Source: Ectocarpus siliculosus
Taxonomy: Eukaryota > Sar > Phaeophyceae > Ectocarpales > Ectocarpaceae
Assembly: GCA_000310025.1 (NCBI GenBank)
Contig: FN649731.1
Span: forward strand, 3,377,682 to 3,413,295
Length of the DNA: 35,614 nucleotides
Direction of reading: 5' to 3'
Position numbers and translations under genes: made by a program
Shown here: positions 23,568 to 32,260 of the stretch, one piece after another
Position numbering within the stretch: position 1 is the stretch's first letter
Layout: each line of letters opens with the position of its first letter
The notes under the pieces: model-generated
Database searches by the model: none
Told to the model about the DNA's origin: nothing
What the model saw: the letters and a program-made list of their open reading frames with translations, nothing else

Positions 23568-23740
23568 CACAAATTTGGCGGCCATGGAGAGCCTGTGGTT
23601 AAGCTAAAAGTAAGGTAAAGTTCGGCTACATACAGTGCAGAAGAACCTCTGGCGGAAGGCCAAATCAGACTTTCCAAACATTTTGTCGGTGCAACGGCTA
23701 GAGTATTATACCATGGTGAGCTGCGTCTGCTACGAAAATA
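23568..23740 (+). pseudogene. truncated GUN4 pseudogene (exon 2 only)
   Basis: The CAG acceptor and following bases correspond to GUN4 exon 2 at 12007-12154. After the codons for the conserved Leu-Trp-Leu-Ser, the Tyr164 codon has become TAA, and a second TAA follows two codons later. Further point changes and small indels break the frame in the second half, and the GCTGAG donor context is altered. Because the intron 1 acceptor sequence is retained, this is a DNA-level duplicate rather than a retrocopy. Exon 1 (targeting sequence) and exon 3 (GHLP loop) are absent, so it cannot make GUN4. Confidence 0.9.
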
Positions 23741-24203
23741 GTATCCAGGTAGGCGGAACAGGGGATCAAAAGGGACATCGAGACGGGGGCCTTCGTAAAG
23801 CAGCACTTTCTTGTGATGTGGTTTCGCGAGCAGGGTAAACGAAGTTGAGGAAGGGGGAAGGGGTAGAGACAAACGCTACCCCGATGTTTTCCGACAGGTC
23901 AGTCAGTGTAGAGAGAGGTTTCAAGAGCGTTCGTTTGGTTGATTGTTCGTCGACGGCGTACGTACAGTGTTAACGACGACGTGGTTTGACGGGAGAGGTG
24001 GAGTTTTATTGAACGAGTTCGCTCTGGCTCGTGTTGTTGGCGAGGGCGATCGATCGTGGCAGAGCAGTGTAGAACCGTACGCGAGGGCTTACTCTATGTG
24101 GGTGATAGTTGCGAGAAAGAGTGGTATGTATTGCCGACGGTTGGGGTGCAGCGTAGTTTCTCTCACATGCAAGGCGGGGACCGTGTTGGAGATCAAATTA
24201 TCA

Positions 24204-24439
24204 GTCAGCGCTATTAAAGCACGTAAGAACTTGGCAGTTCAATTGATAAAAGCCTCGAAAAACTCCAAATCTGAAATTGAGCACAATTTACGAGCTCGGA
24301 TAAGAACCCTACACTCACTAAGACCTATGTTGCGGCCAAGTGGCACATGATGACCCTGGGCATTTAGAACCCCAGCCTTGGCCAACACAAGAGATTCGTA
24401 AGTGCGGGCGGTAACTAGTGTACTGCACAATTTTTATCA
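24204..24439. mobile_element. 236-bp insertion in the GUN4 duplicate, type unclear
   Basis: Present in the right GUN4-flank copy and absent from the corresponding place in the left copy (14714-14765). TTATCA occurs at both borders (24198-24203 and 24434-24439), as a target duplication would. The insert ends in TTTTT. I see neither clear terminal inverted repeats nor TG...CA ends, so it could be a SINE-like or other short element, or unrelated sequence at a divergent spot. Confidence 0.4.
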
Positions 24440-24484
24440 ATGGCGAAGCACCTTCCCAAGTTATTGGCAACATTTTTGAGATAC

Positions 24485-24806
24485 TGCCTGCGCCTAGTTC
24501 CGCGTAAAAGACTCCACTTCCTGTCAGCTCCAGAGGCTGGCACACCGCTAGAAGCCTTCTATGTGACCACCTCGCTAGTTGTCTCTGCGATACTCTCTCT
24601 CTGGCACGCTAATACTCTGTGGACACAAGGCTTCAACAGAATGGTAACATATGCGACTCCTCCTCTCGACCGAGGGGGCCCCGCAGTACGCAATGCGTTC
24701 CGGGTACCCCAATATAAACAGTATGGCAATTCGAGTTGTTTCAATAAACCTCGGTTTGTTTTGTCTACGCCTTTGTCTACGCCTTAAACAAACCTGCCCT
24801 TTTTCA
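24485..24806. mobile_element. solo LTR with 5-bp target duplication GATAC
   Basis: 322 bp starting TGCCTG and ending TTTTTCA, flanked by GATAC at 24480-24484 and 24807-24811. It is absent from the equivalent position of the left GUN4 flank (about 14793-14830), which shows it is an insertion. Inside are a TATAAA at 24713-24718 and an AATAAA at 24743-24748, in the order expected of an LTR promoter and polyadenylation signal. No internal retroelement sequence remains, so LTR-LTR recombination is the likely history. It differs from the LTRs at 26480 and 27986. Confidence 0.68.
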
Positions 24807-25030
24807 GATACATTGAAAACAACATAGATATAGAAATATCGTTTTTCGTGCCCCGTACATCCACCACCTGATATTTGTTGGGCCGAGTGTATATTGGTGT
24901 CCCGTCTGCGTGCGTATCCAACTCATGTTGTGAGTTGGATTCTGTAGCCGAAAGTCACGGCAGCGGTGAATGAGGGGAGAAACTCCCATACCCACCGGCA
25001 GAGAGAGAGAGGCGAACGAATGCCGGCGGT

Positions 25031-26081
25031 AGTTGGGAGAATTGTGACACAGCTTTTTGGCTAGGGAATCGTTTGAGTTCATAAAAATTGGGCAGTGAAC
25101 CTTCCAGGTAACACGTACCGTAGTCATTTGACTTTTTGTTTTCACTCCAGAGTGTTTTGTAATCATTGGTGCCCTTGGAGTCCTCTTGTCTGACTGTTTA
25201 ACCCCGGCTGTGATGCGTTTTCAGGCAATATAATGAAAACCAAGGGGGCGGGTGAACAATCGGTACATCGAAGAACTGCACATTGCTATCTGAAAGTCGG
25301 TGGGAGGTACACTCGAGTTTTGGCTCGCCTGGGGAGGCTTGGTTGCGTGTTTGTCTCTGTTAAGCTAAATATTTTAATCACGGCAGCAAGTCAATTCCTG
25401 AACCATTCCAATCCGAATAGGATTGTTTTTTACTGCGGAAACAAAGGAAACAAAATAAGTTGTTCGCGTTTTTTTAAAGCGGCCCTTTTTCCGCGGCTGG
25501 TTTCTCTCAGCTCGCCAAAGATACGACACGAAATCTAGGCGGTGCCTTCGCGCGACCTACGCCTCGACGGCCCTGTCCAAGGGATTTCAATCGAAGCGAC
25601 AACGGTCGGTGCCAAACGCAAGCATTTTGTCTTGCTTCTCTGCGCTCACCAGCATCCTCTTGACGTCTTTTTAGCGTTTCTGCGTTTTTCTCTTCTCCGC
25701 GGCGGCTGAATTCTCCGAGCTCAACAAAGCTACGACGACGAGATTGATGGCGCTGCCCCCGCACACACCAGTCCTTGCCAACGTAGCCAACGTTTCACCT
25801 CGAATCGCAGGCACACCAGCGGAAACGTACAAGCGTCGCGCGTCTGGACCCCAAGCCCACGCATTCTTTTGCCATGACGTTCTCCACAACCGAGCAAAAT
25901 ATGGCCGTATGCTAGCCGCGGTTCGATGCCATAGGACAGAATAGGGATGCCCAGCGAATCTCGGCAAAGCTGGTGGCGAGCAAAGCGAGCACGCTTATTA
26001 CCAAGAGCGGATCGGCCAATCCGGCTGCTATTCCACCGCCAGCGTCGCACGCAACCATTTTTATTAACACGTGATCATTCA
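25031..26081. other. non-coding stretch between the two decayed copies
   Basis: I found no match to the region between GUN4 and the FNIP gene in the left copy, so most of that spacer is deleted or replaced here. It contains two similar blocks about 210 bp apart: 25470-25545 (CCGCGGCTGGTTTCTCTCAG...) and 25685-25760 (CCGCGGCGGCTGAATTCTCC...), each leading into a variant of CAAAGxTACGAC. ORFs on both strands around 25670-26050 show no recognisable domain. Confidence 0.5.
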
Positions 26082-26479
26082 TAAGGCACCGTTGTGTTTG
26101 ATGATCAAGGGCTGCTGTTGGCAGCTGGTCTGGAATCCGTGGTAGCTGTTATGCTATCGGCCCGAAGCGCCCCCCTCCCCTCCGTCATATTTCCCTTTTT
26201 CCGACTTCACGCAACCAGACGCGTTGCAAGAAACCGTCCCAAGGCCCACAACACTTTATTCTTTTCCGTTCCTACTGGGTATATTTGCCATCCACCATCT
26301 CAGGAAAGAGAGACTGCCTGGACGCCTTCACCGTGGCCTTGAATCAGGCTTGTGGTGCGCGTTGGTATGCGTCTACGCGGGAGCTGCAGCTTTGTGTCGC
26401 TGGAGTTTTGCGGGGCGTGCAGGAGTGTCCAGACCTTGCACGTGCGTGTCCATCGACGCACGCCTCCTAGCCTGTGGCC

Positions 26480-26836
26480 TATTAGATATATTGGGAGTAC
26501 TCGTAGCATAGTATGACGGTTGAGATGTCCGGTACGTACGTACGAAAGCAACAGTGATGAGATGCGGAGGGATAGGAACTTTCTACATATATTCCTTGGT
26601 TGCGAGAGGTATTTGGTGGAGATTCAGAGAGATTCGTTGAGTGACAAAGAGTGAAGGCGTGCCCAGATACATACCGTGAAGGTTTGACGAGCACTGGCAC
26701 GCCCCCGATGAATACAATACTTTCCAATACTTTTGCTTTACGTTTTCAACACGTTTCCTACCCATCCACGCTCCGCCATGAGCCACCCGCTTTGAGCTCC
26801 AACCACAAAGAACCGAGCCACCCGAATTATCGATCA
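26480..26836 (+). repeat. 5' LTR, 357 bp
   Basis: Begins TATTAGATATATTGGGAG and ends AATTATCGATCA. Compared by eye with the 3' LTR I find no difference. Confidence 0.93.
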
Positions 26837-26942
26837 CGCTAGCGTATGACACGTCGTCTACGAGATTCGCGGTCGAGCTTGGTTTAGGAGCATCGCTTTG
26901 CGGCGATCAAGAGCAGGGTCACGATGGCCACCAGGTGCGAAG

Positions 26943-27320
26943 ATGAATCCCGCCCAGCAGCGGAAGCCCGCCAAGCAGCGGAGGACGCCAGGATCGAAGA
27001 ACTGGTCAATCAACGAGAGAGTAGCAGCTCGGATGGAGCAGCTGATGGAGGAGAAACTGGCCAAGAAGATGGCCGAGATGGAGGTACGGCATCGAACCGA
27101 GCGGCAGAGATCAGAAGATCTCCGGCGAGGAAATGAGGAACAAGAGGCACCACACCAGCAAGAACCTGGGGGCCCAACACCCAACCCTTCCGCAGACGAT
27201 CTGGCCGACGCGATTGCGACTGCCATGGCCGGTCGCCTCCAGACTTCATCAGGGGATATCGGTGCAGTGCCTCACCCTGCAACTCTCCGTATGACTGAAA
27301 GTAGACGAATTGAGCTTTGA
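26943..27320 (+). CDS. gag-like coiled-coil ORF of the LTR element
   Basis: 125 codons. The N-terminus is Lys/Gln/Arg-rich and partly built from the same PAKQR-type unit that is expanded in the adjacent tandem array. Residues about 25-65 (ERVAARMEQLMEEKLAKKMAEM and following) should form a charged coiled coil. A Gln/Pro linker and DDLADAIATAMAGRL follow, reminiscent of the N-terminal part of retroelement gag proteins. No zinc knuckle or enzyme domain. It stops at the start of the tandem repeat. An alternative start in another frame at 26924 gives 70 codons. I rank it as a gag remnant. Confidence 0.45.
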   Translation: MNPAQQRKPAKQRRTPGSKNWSINERVAARMEQLMEEKLAKKMAEMEVRHRTERQRSEDLRRGNEEQEAPHQQEPGGPTPNPSADDLADAIATAMAGRLQTSSGDIGAVPHPATLRMTESRRIEL

Positions 27321-27832
27321 GAATTTTCTGCCCGCCAAGCAGCGGAAGCCCGCCAAGTAGCGGAGGATATTGGTTTTTGTTGTTTTGAGAATTTTCTGCC
27401 CGCCAAGCAGCGGAAGCCCGCCCAAGTAGCGGAGGATATTGGTTTTTGTTTGTTTTGAGAATTTTCTGCCCGCCAAGCAGCGGAAGCCCGCCAAGTAGCG
27501 GAGGATATTGGTTTTTGTTTGTTTTGAGAATTTTCTGCCCGCCAAGCAGCGGAAGCCCGCCAAGTAGCGGAGGATATTGGTTTTTGTTTGTTTTGAGAAT
27601 TTTCTGCCCGCCAAGCAGCGGAAGCCCGCCAAGTAGCGGAGGATATTGGTTTTTGTTTGTTTTGAGAATTTTCTGCCCGCCAAGCAGCGGAAGCCCGCCA
27701 AGTAGCGGAGGATATTGGTTTTTGTTTGTTTTGAGAATTTTCTGCCCGCCCAGCAGCGGAAGCCCGCCAAGCAGCGGAGGACACCAGGCGCGAAGATATT
27801 GGTTTTTGTTTGTTTTGAGAATTTTCTTGATT
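27319..27832. repeat. tandem array of 69-bp units inside the LTR element
   Basis: Units starting GAGAATTTTCTGCCCGCC occur at 27319, 27387, 27457, 27526, 27595, 27664, 27733 and 27817 (spacing 68, 70, 69, 69, 69, 69, 84). Each contains two 18-bp subunits of the type CCCGCCAAGCAGCGGAAG. The same subunit pair is present once in the gag-like ORF at about 26949-26985, and the last, longer unit regains the ORF-like ACACCAGGCGCGAAG. The array therefore appears to have grown from the element's own coding sequence. Because 69 is divisible by three, frames on both strands stay open through it. Confidence 0.95.
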
Positions 27833-27985
27833 GTTTTGGAGAGATGGTAAAGAGGAATTTGGTTTGATGGTTTGTTTTGTTTTGAAGTAAGCAGGACTGC
27901 TGACAAGGCATGCCTTCGTGGTACGGTCGACTACGGGTCATTTTGGTTTTTCTCGGAGCATGACGATGCATACGAGTAGGGGGGC

Positions 27986-28342
27986 TATTAGATATATTGG
28001 GAGTACTCGTAGCATAGTATGACGGTTGAGATGTCCGGTACGTACGTACGAAAGCAACAGTGATGAGATGCGGAGGGATAGGAACTTTCTACATATATTC
28101 CTTGGTTGCGAGAGGTATTTGGTGGAGATTCAGAGAGATTCGTTGAGTGACAAAGAGTGAAGGCGTGCCCAGATACATACCGTGAAGGTTTGACGAGCAC
28201 TGGCACGCCCCCGATGAATACAATACTTTCCAATACTTTTGCTTTACGTTTTCAACACGTTTCCTACCCATCCACGCTCCGCCATGAGCCACCCGCTTTG
28301 AGCTCCAACCACAAAGAACCGAGCCACCCGAATTATCGATCA
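27986..28342 (+). repeat. 3' LTR, 357 bp
   Basis: Same sequence as the 5' LTR at 26480-26836. Preceded by a G-rich polypurine tract and followed directly by the TGGCC target duplication. Confidence 0.93.
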
Positions 28343-31219
28343 TGGCCCCCTCGCAAGGAGCACACTATACCCGACAAGCGCAGTCCATAGGTTTGCATCA
28401 CGAGTCGCGTGACGGCTGTGCAGGTTATGGGAACTTCCGCTGAAGGTTTTGCGGCAGATCTTTGCCCTTGAACAGCGGTCAGGGTCGGAATGTCGGCAGC
28501 AAACACGGCCTTCATCTGCACCAAGCCTGGGATCGAATGATTGTGGTCACAGGCTCGAACGGCCGGGATTTCCTTCGGAAACGACGATGAACGCGGTGGC
28601 ATGGCCTGCCTCCATGCTGAAGCTATTGGTCGATAACAATAGCCCTCAGGTTTGGGAATCTATTCAACGAGTCCATCATCGGAGTCACGTGGTCGGCCTC
28701 TCTGCAGCAGCTATCGTTTGATCGTTTGGTGCTGACTTCAATAAACCCATCATTGGAATCGTGTGGCCGGCCTTCCTGAGGCAGTTGTCGTTTGGGCGTC
28801 GTTTCAACCAGCTCATAATCGGAGTCGTGTGGCCGACGTCCCTGCAGCAGCTGTCATTTGGTTTTGAATTCAACCAACACCTCGTTGGAGCCGTGTGGCC
28901 GGCCTCCAGCTGTCGTTTGGGTGTGAATTCAACCAGCCAATCGCCGAAGTCGTGTGGTCGGCCTCCCTGAAGCAGCTAGCTTTCGGTACTTGGTTCGACC
29001 AGCCCATCGTGCACGTCATGTGGCCGGCCTCCTTGCAGCAGCTATCTGTTGGTGATAAATTCGACCAGTCCATCCTCGGGGTTGTGTGGCCGGCCTCCCT
29101 ACACCATCTGTCGCTTGGGTTTCTATTCAACCAGCCAATCGCCGAAGTCGTGTGGTCGGCCTCCCTGCAGCAGCCAGCGTTTGGTACTTGGTTCGACCAG
29201 CCCATCGTGCACGTCATGTGGCCTCCCTCCCTGCAGCAGTTATCGTTTGGACGTCAATTCAACCAGCCCATCGTCGGAACCATGTGGCCAGCCTCCCTGA
29301 AGTAGCTATCATTTAGTTTGGAATTTAATCAACCCGTTGTCGGAGGCGTGTGGCCGGCCTCCATACAAAGTGTGACTCGCGACGGGATTAGTTTGCTACC
29401 GTGCCGGCCCACTCGTACTAAACGCCAATTTTTAGGCAAGGCTTTGAGCCTTCCTAGGTGTAACCGATTGAGCACAGGCTGTTCTAAGCTATGTACTGCA
29501 TTATAGGATATAGTGTGGCGCCTCGCAGGCAGCTATCACGCCCTTCTTGTTTTCTCAAAATTTGAGTTTCGATTTCTTGTGAAGATACTTCTCTTGAGCG
29601 CACCTGCATTCGTGTTAGCTCTGAAGGCACGCCTCCCGTTGTGCAGGCCCTGCCTTCGACCAGGTAGAACATGGAGGGCATGGTTACGAAGATGGGTACG
29701 CGTACAATATTGATCTCCATCATGCATGACAAGCCCACAGCTGTCAGCGAGGAATTTTACGATGCCCAAACATGCCGAGTTGGTGATTCTCTCCGTTCCG
29801 CGACTTCTTCCGTTCACGAAGCGGTATCACCTAGGTGCTTCGGGGGCCAGCAATCAATATAAAATCGCGGAGAACGTCCCCTGCATAGCCGTTGTGCTGC
29901 ATAGATTAGTTTCCGGGCACCGAACCTTCGAGACTTTGTGATTGCCATACACTGAACATGGAGAAAATATGGAGAAGAGATGTGTGGTGGGCGGCAAAAG
30001 GATTAACCCAGGGCAAACACGTCATCAAGGCAAGCGAACCTAGCTATAATGACGTCAACCCCTGGTATTCAACCTTCCATCGTGAAGCACAGGTGGGGGG
30101 GGTGCGCACTCTTCTAGAAGGGCTGATCGCCGCAGGGTATGCGTTATTGCGGCGCAGGATATAGACGGCCTTGCTCTGTATGAAACAGAAGGGCTGGATG
30201 TTTGTGTCGTCTCCTAGCTTGTTTCCTGAGGGACAAAAGGCACCGCAGGGTTTCGATATATTAATAGCATCGGCCGCGCTAACCGGAGGCTCAAATCTCT
30301 TCTCCGGATTAAGGACAGAAACCGTAGGAAACTTCACGTGTCTACCACGGCTGTTATTGTGCACGCGCGTTCGTATTGGAGTGTTTTCATCGCGCGTCAT
30401 CCTTGCTATTACTACCACCTCTTCACCTCAATCTTATTGCGACCACAGCAATGTTGCAGGTCTTCTCTGTTCCTGCGGCGCTTGTTGTGAGGAAGGTTAT
30501 GTGACTCCGAAACTCTTGCTCTCTTCAATGCCATTTTTCCTTCTCCACCATCATCGTTCATCACCTTGTCTATTCTTCTTTTTCCTCCTCCTTCGTCCCT
30601 ATCATCAGATGATTTCCCCTCAAAATGCAACCACCATCGATCGTCCTTTTAGCCCGCCTCACGACTGGGGGGTTGAAATTGTATTGTGGGTTCCGTGCAT
30701 TGACTTACATGATCGGCGCGTTTCTGTTTTCAAGTTTGTCACCGGGCAGGTGTCATATGTTTGTTGCCGAATGGGTCTAACGACCACAACGTGATGCTTG
30801 ACACACCACAATTATTATGGACAATCGTCTCTCCGATGAGACGTTTCAATGGGATTGTGTGTTACCGCGATGATAATGACGAGCTGTGATGATGGTGGAA
30901 GCTACAGTACAGCAGTAGACTGACCCCACCTTTTACGAGAAATCTGAGGAGGGTCGTTGTTGTTCTTGTCGTCTTTGTGATGAGAGTTGTCCTACGGCCA
31001 GCGCTTAATTTTGTTGTGCTCCAGGTTTTTCGGAGGGCTTCAACAAGAAGAACGAACGAGCGCCGGACTCGTAGGGTGCATACGGCATGCTGCCGTTGAA
31101 ATGTATCGGCGTTTCGAGTTCTGACACGGCGAGCCATTGGCTGGACTATCAGAGTGTGGGAGAGGACCTCACTCTCGACCTCGTGATGTGTCATTTTGCC
31201 AACGAACGGCTTCAATCTG

Positions 31220-32168
31220 GATGGACAAAGTCGGTGTGATTTGAGAGACAGCAGTTATAACACAAAGTACTCTGTCGTACAGCAGTGTTGTAGCCATGTA
31301 CTATGTACTCGCATAGCTTACAACACGAGACGATGGTGGTATTTTAGCCTCTTTGAAACTGCTGCTGACCCTTCATCTGTTCACCCAACCCGTACATATG
31401 CATGTCCATTACAGGATGGACTCGTCGCTGCCTCGCTCCACCTCACACGTACCTACAGCGTAGCCTTGTATGTACCATTGGTACAGCAGTAGTCCACAGC
31501 GTATTGCAGCCATCACTGCTGTAGCTATTCCGGCGTACCGTAGACCTTGCGTAGACACATCGCTTGCATATATCGACTGCTTGTAGCTGCTGTGGGCGGC
31601 GATCTCAAGAGCGACGATGTTCAATATGATGTGGTGTCTCCTCTGTCGTGCAAACGATCCCTTCGTAGACAGTGCGCGTCTCGTGGTCACGGAGAAGTAC
31701 AGCAGTAGATAAACAACAACAACAAACCTGTAGACGTCCGGCTTTCTCTCGTACTTCTCCGCCATCACGAGATGTGCACATGTGGTCCATATCCTGCAAG
31801 TACCCAGCCCAGTATGCGGCGGGACCTCAAAAGATTTTTCCAAGAAATGACGTCATCATGTGAAGTATTGTAGCAACACCGCACGCGGAGGCTCAACGCA
31901 GAGAACCTGGCAGCGAGAGCGAGATAGACCACAGAGACAGAGAGCGAACGCGGGCATGACCAAGGCGGGAGAGCACCGCAGGCAGATGCATGCCTATAGG
32001 GGAGTGCCACTGCTGCTGCTTTCGGACTGAAGACGTTGAACACACAAGAGAGGATTTCTGCCTCCTGCCTTCCTTGATGATAGAATACTGCAAGGGGGAG
32101 GAAGACACAGCGCGGGCAGAGCACGGCGGCTGCGTTGCTGCCGCAGCTGCGAGTGGAGAATAGCAACC
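31220..32168. other. non-coding stretch right of the duplication
   Basis: No recognisable gene. It carries a dense group of the ACAGCAGT octamer (31279, 31483, 31515, 31699, and more just downstream). The last 250 bp before 32169 may be the promoter and 5' UTR of the candidate gene starting there. A 202-codon minus-strand ORF across 31765-32373 has a Ser/Ala/Cys-rich composition without domain signal and is not called. Confidence 0.45.
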
Positions 32169-32260
32169 ATGGCGAAAAACGCCAAGGCCGGAAGTAGTAG
32201 TGGCAGCTTCCAGGAGGTGGACCTGGAGCAGCTTGTTCATCTTCGGGCGAAGAACGCGCT
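32169..32260 (+). CDS. candidate first coding exon, product unknown
   Basis: ATG in a good context (CAACCATGG) opens MAKNAKAGSSSGSFQEVDLE and continues QLVHLRAKNAL, ending phase 2 at a strong GTGAGT donor at 32261. The composition (basic start, Ser/Gly stretch, then an acidic-amphipathic helix) is more protein-like than the surrounding ORFs. No continuing exon could be proved; 32488-32532 (CAG acceptor, GTACAC donor) encodes YGSEKFPRLKPHFFS in one frame but is out of phase with this exon. It may be the start of the gene whose later part runs off the right edge, but that is a guess. Confidence 0.3.

Larger units (their letters stand above)
23545..25030. repeat. right copy of the GUN4 exon 2 / 3'-flank block, decayed
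   Basis: Aligns by eye with GUN4 exon 2 plus its acceptor (11990-12180), then with the GUN4 3' flank (14340 to about 15030). Shared markers include GTAGAGACAAACGCTA, CCGATGTTTTCCGACAGGTC, GGCAGAGCAGT and TCGTTTTTxGTGCC. Most of intron 2 and all of exon 3 are missing. Two insertions interrupt it (24204-24439 and 24485-24806). Confidence 0.85.
26480..28342 (+). mobile_element. complete non-autonomous LTR retroelement, recent insertion
   Basis: 1863 bp: two 357-bp LTRs that look identical, a 1149-bp interior, and a 5-bp target duplication TGGCC at 26475-26479 and 28343-28347. LTR ends are TA...CA rather than TG...CA. A purine-rich tract (GAGTAGGGGGG) lies just before the 3' LTR, as a polypurine tract should, giving + orientation. 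I could not recognise a primer-binding site after the 5' LTR. The interior has only one short ORF and a tandem array, and no protease, integrase or reverse transcriptase, so it needs an autonomous partner (TRIM/LARD-like). Identity of the LTRs implies recent transposition. Confidence 0.92.
26300..29405 (+). pseudogene. FNIP/IP22-repeat pseudogene split by an LTR element
   Basis: The N-terminal part (CLDAFTVALNQAC at about 26315) is followed by a one-base insertion (CAGCTTTGTG versus CAGCTCGTG in the intact gene), then the retroelement at 26480, then the rest from 28348. Only about 12 units of the 22-residue repeat remain, against 22 in the intact copy. Visible lesions: a duplicated ATCGTTTG near 28718 (frameshift), a 7-bp deletion after GCCTCC near 28906 (frameshift), and a TAG at 29303-29305 inside a repeat. 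The end SVTRDG corresponds to SVTRQG of the intact copy. It cannot encode the full protein. Confidence 0.9.
26082..31219. repeat. right copy of the duplicated FNIP-repeat locus, decayed
   Basis: Counterpart of 19660-23128, lengthened by the 1863-bp retroelement at 26480-28342 and shortened in the repeat array. The order of all shared segments is conserved. 29410-31219 has no gene and is the diverged 3' flank; 29406-29640 has no counterpart in the left copy. Confidence 0.85.

Noticed and set aside
25730-26050. Minus-strand ORF containing ILSYGIEP, slightly like the end of non-LTR reverse transcriptases
   Set aside because: The resemblance is a few residues only. No catalytic motif or supporting neighbour is visible.
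26482-26727. 81-codon minus-strand ORF found in both LTR copies (also 27988-28233)
   Set aside because: It is perfectly repeated only because the LTRs are identical. It lies within LTR sequence and shows no domain signal.
27010-27971. Long minus-strand ORFs (240-298 codons) and a + ORF across the 69-bp array
   Set aside because: These follow from a tandem unit divisible by three. The translated units have no family resemblance and all frames stay open alike.
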